5,144 nucleotides of DNA. It comes from Candidatus Thorarchaeota archaeon. Lineage in GTDB: Archaea; Asgardarchaeota; Thorarchaeia; Thorarchaeales; Thorarchaeaceae. This document shows, in pieces, positions 1-4,978 of this stretch. Both the position numbers and the translations under genes were made by a program. Each line of letters opens with the position of its first letter. Positions within the stretch are counted from its first letter, which is position 1. The stretch lies in contig DAOWNS010000143.1 in the NCBI GenBank assembly GCA_030642465.1, positions 1 through 5,144 of the forward strand, in the 5' to 3' direction. Under the pieces are notes generated by a model. The model saw nothing but the letters and a program-made list of their open reading frames with translations. It had not been told where the DNA came from and searched no databases.

Positions 1-114
1 ATAGCCGTCGGCATCTCCGCGTTCTTCATCCCGGCGATCCTCCACATTGAGGAGAATCACACCGCACAGGAAGCAGTCGAAATGGTTTCGCCCTCGGAAG
101 TTGGAGCTGACTGA
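1..114 (+). CDS. C-terminal end of a probable membrane protein (partial)
   Basis: An open frame enters from the left edge in frame 1 and ends at TGA 112-114, giving the last 37 residues of a protein. Residues 1-15 are strongly hydrophobic (IAVGISAFFIPAIL), followed by a short charged tail (HIEENHTAQEAVEMVSPSEVGAD). This is what the last transmembrane helix and cytoplasmic tail of a polytopic transporter, for example an MFS permease, would look like. The family cannot be assigned from so short a piece. The gene runs towards the island and converges with the NACHT gene, so it is probably an ordinary chromosomal neighbour. G+C content is visibly higher than in the island. A chance open frame of 37 codons cannot be excluded. 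Confidence 0.45.
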   Translation: MAVGISAFFIPAILHIEENHTAQEAVEMVSPSEVGAD

Positions 115-165
115 CACGTCACGGACTGTCCCGCCGAGTTTCCGGTTGCCTCGCTGTCCTGACTG

Positions 166-192
166 GGTAGCCAAACGTTAAGCTTGCCTACC
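166..192 (+). terminator. Weak hairpin downstream of the left membrane-protein gene
   Basis: The arms GGTAGcCAA (166-174) and TTGcCTACC (184-192) pair over 8 of 9 positions with one C-C mismatch, around a 9-nt loop. It begins 51 nt after the TGA of the left gene and could help end that transcript. No T-run follows it on either strand, so it is not a standard Rho-independent terminator. Confidence 0.2.
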
Positions 193-220
193 GTCTCGCC
201 ATAAGGAAACCAGCAATCCA

Positions 221-269
221 GGAGGAGAGAGAGGCGGAGGCGGAGATGGAGGATGGGAAGAGGTGAAAA
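221..269 (+). other. Purine-rich GGA/GGC tract
   Basis: The + strand is almost all purine over 49 nt, with only five pyrimidines (at 235, 241, 247, 254 and 264), and is built from irregular GGAG, GGCGGA and GGATGG units. It is low-complexity, non-coding and not a clean tandem repeat. It may mark a junction or a simple-sequence expansion. No function can be given. Confidence 0.5.
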
Positions 270-290
270 CATGGGGATTCATGCCCTCTC

Positions 291-376
291 AGGCCATGGT
301 ACCATTCTGGAGAAATAATGAAGACTTTCCAAGAAAAACCATTAAACTGAAGTTCCTGCGACTGAAACAGCAAAAA
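291..376. repeat. Left copy of an imperfect direct repeat flanking the island
   Basis: Positions 291-344 match 4840-4893 in the same orientation at 46 of 54 positions without gaps, and seven of the eight differences are transitions. A variable segment of 16 nt here (19 nt in the other copy) follows, then a second matching block, ACTGAAACAGCAAAA (361-375) against ACTGAACAGCAGAA (4913-4926). Both copies keep the 10-bp palindrome ATGGTACCAT. On the - strand both can encode the peptide M[VI]FL[GE]K[SA]SLFLQ[ND]GTMA. This copy then hits TGA, while the right copy stays open. The two copies bracket all three island genes. Confidence 0.7.
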
Positions 377-693
377 ACTCTATTGGGTTAGCACGTTTCG
401 CAACAATCGCAGTGCAACGTTCTGTCTACAGTACGGATACACAGTTTGGAACGGCTTATGTGCCCATCCCGCCACAAGTAAGTATGCCACGTGTTCAAGG
501 AAGATGTCAAGCAGAATCACGCATCTCACATGACTACAAAATGGAGAACTCCTCTATCCTCAATCCCAGATCTCATCTGTATTAACTGCCGATTTCAGCG
601 CCCAAATCGTCAAGAACTTCAGATAAAAAAGCGCGGAATCTACCGAACAGAAAAAAGTGTTATGCTCCTGGAACCCCTGCAGATTCGCTTTTC

Positions 694-2481
694 TCAACCT
701 GACGCCAAGCCAATTTCAGAGTAGAACGACTTGACAGCATCGGGATAACCGTCATCAGAGAGATCCTGTCGAACAAGGTATGCCCCCAGAAAGCATTCCT
801 GAATAGCCTTGAAAGCAAATGCCACATCAAGACTGGAACCGCACCGCCTTGATACTGGAACCAGCGCAGAGTGCAGCAGGACCCCAAGTACAGGGTCGCT
901 TGATACGTTGAACAGCTGTGACGCTTTCTCACTAATCACGTCTGAGCTGATCGATTCGGTAAGAGCGTAACCTTCCTCTGTTGTGGATGTCATTGAGCCT
1001 GCAATATCCTCCATCAATCTGATCATCCGGGCCACAAAATCCTCCATGTCAATAGAGCGTTCTGGCGAGATTCGTTCAGCTAAAGCTCTATCACGCCTAA
1101 TCTTGCGCTCAACCCAAGATCGTATGAGTAGAGACCGGTCGGCCTTTCGAACCCCGTGCTCAACGACATCTTCCAGGATAAATTGGAGGAAGAGCGGACT
1201 GAGCGGAAGCTGGCCATATAGAACTTCATAACGGCTTTCCTTGACAAGATCAAGGAACTCTTGCAGCCTCCCCTTACCTACTCCCCTGGTTTCCGACTCA
1301 GCGTAACCAACAAACTGAATTACCTGTTTCTTCTCCCATAGCCCTAACTCAAGCAATCGCGCACCTCGCCCTGGACCATTCTTTGTTGAGAATTCGTAGA
1401 ATGCTGAACTGAAGTCCCCGAACATCGAGCTTAGATGCTCCGTACGCGTAGTCAGAACGATAGGACAAGTCAGCTCGGCTAACTGATTACTCAGGAGCTG
1501 AAGACCACTAAGATTGCTGTATACCCTGTTCTCGTCTAAGCCATCAAGGATCAGCGCGTATGGAGGGTTAGGATTACGTAACAAAGTTGCGAGCGTAGGA
1601 CCCGCAAGCTCACAGAGTAGATCTTGATATTCAGATTCCTTAAAAAAATCTAAGGATTTTACTATTTCCTCCAATAGCATATTTGTGCTTGTCATTAGAG
1701 GAGAGGCTGGAAGAGTAGAGCAACGCACAAATATCACCGCTTGATCAGAAGAGGTAGCAGCATGTAGAACAGCCATTGACTTACCAGAGCCGAACATGCC
1801 TGCTAGAAGTGTCCATCGCGTCTCGGGCGCTGAAAGAAGAAGCTTGCCCACTTCCAGAGATTCGACTTCATGGATCTTCTTAACGGAACACGGCTCACCT
1901 CTCTTGAAGACCAACCGCCGTTCCGCAATGGGAACCGTCGGTACATAATAGCGGCCATACTTGAACAGGCTTTGGAAATACCCAAGTAACCCCTCAGAAT
2001 ACTGGTGGAGGTTAGCGTCCAATGTAGTTTTCATCCAATCGAACGCTCGATTAAGCAAAGTCTGACGATCCCAAAGATGAGCCTTCATAGCTTTGCCTTC
2101 GGAAACCACTTGATCCAGCCGCTGTCTGACTCTTGTATTGAACTCTTTGTGTCTACCATCGCGATTGTGTACGAGAAGGTATGTGTCGCAGGTTACGTCG
2201 GACGCAAGAAATTTGTCAATTGACTCCTCGGCTTGGCGTATTTGATTGTAGCTAAGATTTTGAACATGAAACCCTTTGCACTGAACACAGCAAGGGAATG
2301 AGCCTTGATCTTCCCATACGAGCAAATCAATCCCTTTTTTATCCCAGGTTTTCCTATTTGGAGTTTCAATGAGAGACGGCCAGCAAAGCCTTAGCACTGG
2401 AAGTACCTTCGTCTGAAAGTCCAGTTCTGTTGCAACCGCCAGAGAATATGATAACCTTCGCCAAGCGCTTGATCTACTCAC
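694..2481 (-). CDS. Mrr-like nuclease / NACHT-type NTPase fusion protein
   Basis: A 595-residue protein that probably acts as the effector of the operon. Residues about 15-150 look like a PD-(D/E)xK restriction-endonuclease domain of the Mrr type: E19 in the first helix, D52 in GIDLLVWE, then Q67-C68-K69 in CVQCKGF, matching the D...QxK catalytic pattern. Residues about 200-575 form a STAND/NACHT NTPase: Walker A GMFGSGKS (228-235), Walker B LILDGLDE (310-317) with the NACHT-style second acidic pair D316-E317, a sensor-like segment IVLTTRTE (341-348), LPLSPLFLQF (425-434), and a terminal helix AFKAIQECFLGAYL (556-569) resembling the sfQEflAA motif of NACHT proteins. It ends about 25 residues later, with no TPR, LRR or other sensor repeats, unlike the longer Avs proteins. 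No signal peptide or membrane segment is visible, so it is presumably cytoplasmic. The GTG start is supported by AGGAG six bases upstream. Domain identity is firm; the immune role is inferred. Confidence 0.9.
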   Translation of the reverse strand: MSRSSAWRRLSYSLAVATELDFQTKVLPVLRLCWPSLIETPNRKTWDKKGIDLLVWEDQGSFPCCVQCKGFHVQNLSYNQIRQAEESIDKFLASDVTCDTYLLVHNRDGRHKEFNTRVRQRLDQVVSEGKAMKAHLWDRQTLLNRAFDWMKTTLDANLHQYSEGLLGYFQSLFKYGRYYVPTVPIAERRLVFKRGEPCSVKKIHEVESLEVGKLLLSAPETRWTLLAGMFGSGKSMAVLHAATSSDQAVIFVRCSTLPASPLMTSTNMLLEEIVKSLDFFKESEYQDLLCELAGPTLATLLRNPNPPYALILDGLDENRVYSNLSGLQLLSNQLAELTCPIVLTTRTEHLSSMFGDFSSAFYEFSTKNGPGRGARLLELGLWEKKQVIQFVGYAESETRGVGKGRLQEFLDLVKESRYEVLYGQLPLSPLFLQFILEDVVEHGVRKADRSLLIRSWVERKIRRDRALAERISPERSIDMEDFVARMIRLMEDIAGSMTSTTEEGYALTESISSDVISEKASQLFNVSSDPVLGVLLHSALVPVSRRCGSSLDVAFAFKAIQECFLGAYLVRQDLSDDGYPDAVKSFYSEIGLASG

Positions 2482-2487
2482 GTTTCT

Positions 2488-2492
2488 CTCCT
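2488..2492 (-). promoter_or_regulatory. Shine-Dalgarno fixing the GTG start of the NACHT gene
   Basis: AGGAG on the - strand lies six bases before GTG at 2481-2479. No in-frame ATG with a comparable site lies upstream, so this supports the GTG. The TAG of the small upstream frame (2493-2491) overlaps this site. Confidence 0.7.
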
Positions 2493-2676
2493 AAGTGCAG
2501 TGCTCGTGGTACAGTTGTACTATTTTGCATTTAGAGCCAAGCGTGTTCACTATATCCAAATTATTCCCAAGCTCTGAGATCGAACTCACCTTATCTGGAG
2601 TGCGAGGAACCAATTCTAGTTTCCAAGCGCAACTTGCCCTACCTAAGAATGTGCCTGGTTTTTGCTCCAACAGCAT
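2491..2676 (-). CDS. Possible small ORF in the gap between the DUF5131 and NACHT genes (doubtful)
   Basis: A 61-codon frame starts at ATG 2676-2674 inside the last 38 nt of the DUF5131 gene and ends at TAG 2493-2491, inside the Shine-Dalgarno of the NACHT gene. It fills the only sizeable gap (157 nt) in an otherwise tightly packed operon, and its stop position would allow translational coupling. Against it: there is no clear ribosome binding site, the protein (MLLEQKPGTFLGRASCAW...) matches nothing I recognise, and 61 open codons can arise by chance. The gap may instead be leader or spacer sequence. Confidence 0.2.
   Translation of the reverse strand: MLLEQKPGTFLGRASCAWKLELVPRTPDKVSSISELGNNLDIVNTLGSKCKIVQLYHEHCT
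2509..2520. repeat. Short inverted repeat upstream of the NACHT gene
   Basis: GTACA (2509-2513) and TGTAC (2516-2520) form a perfect 5-bp inverted repeat with a 2-nt centre, starting 28 bases upstream of the NACHT GTG. It could be an operator half-site pair. The 2-nt loop is too tight for a good RNA hairpin. It is short enough to arise by chance. Confidence 0.25.
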
Positions 2677-3379
2677 GAGGCATTTCGTTCCAGGTGCGGC
2701 CCTCTAGAAAACGTCCAGCCTTCCTTTTGTTCACACCTCCCCATTGCTTGAAGAAGAACGGAACCCCCACATTCTGGCATTGATCTCGGATGTCGATCAC
2801 CCACGCTGGGCTCATTGGACGTGCACCGGGTCCAGACTCGCCGCCGACAATAACCCAGTCTATGCCTTTGGGATTAAGGTCTGGTACTGCTGCCAAGAGG
2901 GGTTCCACGGAGAGGAACTTGATGTGTGCCCCAGTTGTGCGCAGATGATCAATGCGAAAGGTGTAATCCTGGTTTTCAACGCTTACTCCCATCCATACAT
3001 TTGGAGGCCATAGTATCTGCGGGCTAAGCTTTGCCAAGCGAGCTGATCGTTTAGTTAGTACCTGGAAGCGGTGCCAATGTGCTTGGCGCATTACGTTAAA
3101 GACCCTCATGATAAAATCATCAGGAACGTCTTCATGGAAAAGGTCGCTCATCGAGTTTACAAAGATAGTCCTAGGCTTCTTCCAATCCAGCGGCAATTCA
3201 AGTACTTGTTCATGTAGAGCTAGCTTAAAACCATTCGCGTAGTTAGGTTGTCCCATAGCCTTGAGGCGAATTGCCAGCCGCTCGGCGTAACAGTGCTCGC
3301 AGCCAGGGCTTATCTTGGTACATCCTGTCAGCGGGTTCCAGGTTGATTCTGTCCATTCGATGCTGGAACTGGAGCTCAC
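2639..3379 (-). CDS. DUF5131 / phage Gp37-Gp68 family three-Cys-motif protein
   Basis: A 246-residue protein of the Gp37/Gp68 (DUF5131) family, close to the length I expect for the family. The N-terminus carries the hallmark IEWTESTWNPLTGC and the three-cysteine motif CX6CX2C (C20, C27, C30) followed by YAE. Further family blocks are IFVNSMSDLFH (72-82), QVLTKR (106-111), WMGVSVEN (129-136), FLSVEPLL (155-162), WVIVGGESG (175-183), FFFKQWGG (208-215) and GRTWNEMP (227-234). The cysteine cluster and the alternating beta/alpha pattern suggest a radical-SAM-like barrel with an iron-sulfur cluster, but the spacing is not the canonical CX3CX2C and the reaction is unknown. I chose GTG 3379 because GGAGG lies eight bases upstream and the protein then begins MSSSSSIEW, typical of relatives; GTG 3388, three codons earlier, overlaps the ribosome binding site. 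The start is one base after the TcmP stop, so translation is probably coupled. Confidence 0.94.
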   Translation of the reverse strand: MSSSSSIEWTESTWNPLTGCTKISPGCEHCYAERLAIRLKAMGQPNYANGFKLALHEQVLELPLDWKKPRTIFVNSMSDLFHEDVPDDFIMRVFNVMRQAHWHRFQVLTKRSARLAKLSPQILWPPNVWMGVSVENQDYTFRIDHLRTTGAHIKFLSVEPLLAAVPDLNPKGIDWVIVGGESGPGARPMSPAWVIDIRDQCQNVGVPFFFKQWGGVNKRKAGRFLEGRTWNEMPHAVGAKTRHILR

Positions 3380-3380
3380 G

Positions 3381-4502
3381 TCAAGCACCTCCCATATAAG
3401 GAAACGTTATTGCTACTGAATCTGCCATCGTGTGTTTTGGCCGTTTGTCTTGTGGAGGGTTAACCTGAATCTTTCCGGTGCGCTCCATCTCCCGAAGTAC
3501 TTCTTTATAGTTCTTTATGATGTACGGTTTACCAACGCTATGTATCCTATAAACTTCGCGTACCGTCAGACTCTCCCCGGCAAATTCCTCTAGCAAGAGT
3601 TCTTCAAGATCCTCCAAAGGGCGTGCTAGATTGAACAATGTTGGATATCTCACGTCCGCTGGGTTGTACTCAAATGAAGGCACTCCTTGATTGGCGCAGG
3701 AGCTTTCCTTCGCCATAATCTCCTTCATGATTTCGTAGCCTTTGAAATTCTTGCTGACAAAGATGAGATGGTGACTTGTACGGTTGCCTCGGTCATTCTT
3801 GAAACGGAATGGCAACACGAACTTGCCGCCCATCTCCACTATCGCTTGGGCGAGTTCTTCTACGATCAGCAGTTCCCGTTGTGAAGGTTCAAGTAGTTCC
3901 AATCTCTGCCGCAGTTCATTTGCTCGTTCTACTCCAAAAAGGGCCTTCATATGCTCCTTGACCAATGGATTGCTTAAACCCATATTGATCCGGTTGTAGT
4001 TGAAAAAAAAGATGCAGTCAGAGCCCCAGTCTTTCAGGACTGCATTTACTAGGCGTAAGGAAAGTCCTTTGTAACCCCACGGGTCCACAAAAAATAGGGT
4101 TGGGACGAGCTTCATGCTCTCGAACATCATAACGATTTCTTCGCCGACTTCTTCGTTATGCACTTCAGGTTTGTATTTCAGGTTCTCAATCCCCGGCAAA
4201 GAAGTGAGAGCTTTCTCAAGAGACCGAGAGTGGGCTTCGTCTTTGTCGTTAAAGATGGATACTAGCATGTTCTGCATGTCGTCGTCCTCAATAGCTTTCT
4301 CCAATACTAGTAAAGGGGTCGACTTGGTGCCGTCTCGATAGCGACCAGGACCGGCGAACAAATCGATATAGGCGATGCGATTACTACGTTTCTTGGCAGT
4401 TGGAATTATGACCTTGGCCCACGCCCAGAAGTATTTAGATACGATAGCTCTCTTGACATCGGACTGGTCCTGGCTTTCATCAAAGAAGCTTTGTGTTGCC
4501 AT
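3381..4502 (-). CDS. tcmP: Three-Cys-motif partner protein TcmP
   Basis: A 373-residue protein of the TcmP family, whose members are normally encoded next to a DUF5131 three-Cys-motif protein, as here. An N-terminal segment, FFDESQDQSDVKRAIVSKYFWAW (residues 6-28), precedes a Rossmann-like region with YIDLFAGPGRY (45-55), which resembles the SAM-binding motif I of methyltransferases. LFFVDPWGYKGLS (136-148) sits where N6-type methyltransferases have a DPPY-like motif, and IFFFNYNRI follows (164-172). TSHHLIFVSKNFKGYEIMK (242-260) is another conserved-looking block. Residues about 297-350 look like a winged helix-turn-helix (SLTVREVYRI ... VLREMERTGKI). The enzymatic activity is unproven; SAM-dependent modification of a nucleic acid is an inference. 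ATG 4502 is preferred because AAGGA lies ten bases upstream and MATQSFFDES begins the conserved part. An upstream in-frame ATG at 4616 would add 38 residues but would fall only about 6 nt after the predicted transcription start. It is the first gene of the operon. Confidence 0.93.
   Translation of the reverse strand: MATQSFFDESQDQSDVKRAIVSKYFWAWAKVIIPTAKKRSNRIAYIDLFAGPGRYRDGTKSTPLLVLEKAIEDDDMQNMLVSIFNDKDEAHSRSLEKALTSLPGIENLKYKPEVHNEEVGEEIVMMFESMKLVPTLFFVDPWGYKGLSLRLVNAVLKDWGSDCIFFFNYNRINMGLSNPLVKEHMKALFGVERANELRQRLELLEPSQRELLIVEELAQAIVEMGGKFVLPFRFKNDRGNRTSHHLIFVSKNFKGYEIMKEIMAKESSCANQGVPSFEYNPADVRYPTLFNLARPLEDLEELLLEEFAGESLTVREVYRIHSVGKPYIIKNYKEVLREMERTGKIQVNPPQDKRPKHTMADSVAITFPYMGGA
3388..3392 (-). 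promoter_or_regulatory. Shine-Dalgarno deciding the DUF5131 start
   Basis: GGAGG within the last codons of the TcmP gene lies eight bases before GTG 3379-3377. The alternative GTG at 3388-3386 overlaps this site and so is disfavoured. Confidence 0.75.
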
Positions 4503-4512
4503 TCGGCACACT

Positions 4513-4517
4513 TCCTT
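4513..4517 (-). promoter_or_regulatory. Shine-Dalgarno supporting the tcmP start
   Basis: AAGGA on the - strand lies ten bases before ATG 4502-4500. The upstream ATG 4616 has only a weak GGG-like site, so this supports the shorter protein. Confidence 0.55.
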
Positions 4518-4628
4518 CGAATGCTGCTTGAGCCTTGAAGGCCAGGAAGCACGTAAGATGCAGACTACTCTTAGGCTTTTCCAACACCGTAGCTCCTTTT
4601 CGATGCATACTCTCATCCCATGTTGAAC

Positions 4629-4657
4629 ATCGTATCATTATCCTGATATCCTGACAA
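4629..4657 (-). promoter_or_regulatory. Predicted sigma70-type promoter of the three-gene operon
   Basis: On the - strand, TTGTCA (4657-4652, five of six to the -35 consensus) is separated by exactly 17 bp from TACGAT (4634-4629, four of six to the -10 consensus). Transcription would start near 4622, giving a leader of about 120 nt before the tcmP ATG. No comparable promoter was found before the second or third gene, so the three genes are probably co-transcribed. Prediction by eye only. Confidence 0.5.
4638..4653 (-). repeat. Tandem 8-bp repeats in the promoter spacer (possible operator)
   Basis: Between and partly over the -35 box the - strand reads CAGGATAT (4653-4646) directly followed by CAGGATAA (4645-4638), identical at seven of eight positions. 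Two head-to-tail copies in a promoter spacer are a common place for a repressor to bind. The winged helix of TcmP is one candidate reader, but nothing here proves binding. Confidence 0.4.
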
Positions 4658-4839
4658 GTAGTTGAAACTCTTCCATAAAGACACTTCCCGCCAGTTCATG
4701 GAAACAGCCCTGAGGTCCGCGGAAACACGGAGTTCCAGGGACACAACATCGTACTTTACCCTGAATTTTCGGCTTGGAGGCCGTCGCCCTGTCAGCTTCT
4801 CACTTGGAGAATGTAGACTCGCTCCGAATACTATATCCC

Positions 4840-4926
4840 AGGCCATGGTACCATCCTGAAGAAATAACGAAGCCTTTTCAAGGAAAATCATTGAAAAAAG
4901 AGCGGGTAATATACTGAACAGCAGAA
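4840..4926. repeat. Right copy of an imperfect direct repeat flanking the island
   Basis: 4840-4893 matches 291-344 in direct orientation at 46 of 54 positions, and ACTGAACAGCAGAA (4913-4926) matches 361-375 after a variable spacer. The copies lie about 4.55 kb apart and enclose the promoter and all three island genes. The - strand reading of this copy stays open (MIFLEKASLFLQDGTMAWDI), unlike the left copy. The divergence shows that the duplication is old, or that the copies belong to a dispersed repeat family. Confidence 0.7.
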
Positions 4927-4946
4927 TAAGTGTTATGTCCCCGGAA
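4925..4946. mobile_element. Motif resembling ends of REP-transposase-associated elements
   Basis: The + strand AATAAGTGTTATGTCCCCGGAA resembles, from memory, a sequence type (AATTAAGTATTGTGTCCCCGG-like) often seen beside IS200-like/REP-associated tyrosine transposase genes in environmental bacteria. No transposase is present in the window, so it would be a solo remnant. The identification rests on recall, not on a search. Confidence 0.25.
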
Positions 4947-4977
4947 ACCACTCTCCACCGAGAAGAGAGCTGTTGGT
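4947..4977 (-). terminator. Bulged hairpin just after the PIN gene (possible terminator)
   Basis: CTCTC (4951-4955) pairs with GAGAG (4965-4969) around a 9-nt loop, and outer arms ACCA (4947-4950) and TGGT (4974-4977) extend the stem after a 4-nt bulge. It lies directly behind the PIN stop codon. On the - strand it is followed by TTTCC, a poor T-run. It could still separate PIN transcription from the island. Confidence 0.3.
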
Positions 4978-4978
4978 C

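Larger units (their letters stand above)
115..693. other. Non-coding stretch between convergent genes
   Basis: This 579-bp stretch lies between the 3' ends of the + strand membrane-protein gene and the - strand NACHT gene. I see no convincing gene: the short open frames have no good ribosome binding site or recognisable protein. It contains a weak hairpin (166-192), a purine-rich tract (221-269) and the left copy of a repeat shared with the right flank (291-376). Two T-runs on the - strand just downstream of the NACHT gene (656-651 and 631-626) are not preceded by a stable stem, so I cannot place an intrinsic terminator for the operon. It could hold decayed remains of a longer C-terminal region of the NACHT gene or of a mobile element; this is inference. 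Confidence 0.6.
4658..4978. other. Intergenic region between the operon promoter and the PIN gene
   Basis: This 321-bp stretch holds the right copy of the flanking repeat (4840-4926), a mobile-element-like motif (4925-4946) and a hairpin next to the PIN stop (4947-4977). A - strand frame at 4951-4613 could encode 112 residues with a hydrophobic N-terminus (ITLILLFSILPALFSMIFL), but it runs through the promoter, has no clear ribosome binding site and matches nothing I recognise. It may be the remnant of a gene that once contained the repeat. I do not call it as a gene. Confidence 0.5.

Noticed and set aside
57..373. Two - strand frames of 71 and 61 codons at the left end
   Set aside because: They cross the purine-rich low-complexity tract, overlap the end of the + strand membrane-protein frame or the repeat, and resemble nothing known.
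626..656. T-runs downstream of the NACHT stop as a Rho-independent terminator
   Set aside because: The best stem before either T-run on the - strand is only three pairs.
491..724. 77-codon + strand frame
   Set aside because: Overlaps the 3' end of the NACHT gene antisense, has no ribosome binding site and no recognisable protein.
2546..2556. TATAGT on the - strand as a -10 box for a separate NACHT promoter
   Set aside because: No acceptable -35 box at 15-19 bp spacing.
4503..4616. N-terminal extension of TcmP from ATG 4616 (38 extra residues)
   Set aside because: No good ribosome binding site, the predicted transcription start lies only about 6 nt before it, and the extension does not look like the conserved start of the family; ATG 4502 with AAGGA is better.
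4613..4951. 112-codon frame on the - strand with a hydrophobic N-terminus
   Set aside because: Runs through the operon promoter, no ribosome binding site or known family, and an equally open frame lies on the other strand; at best a gene remnant.
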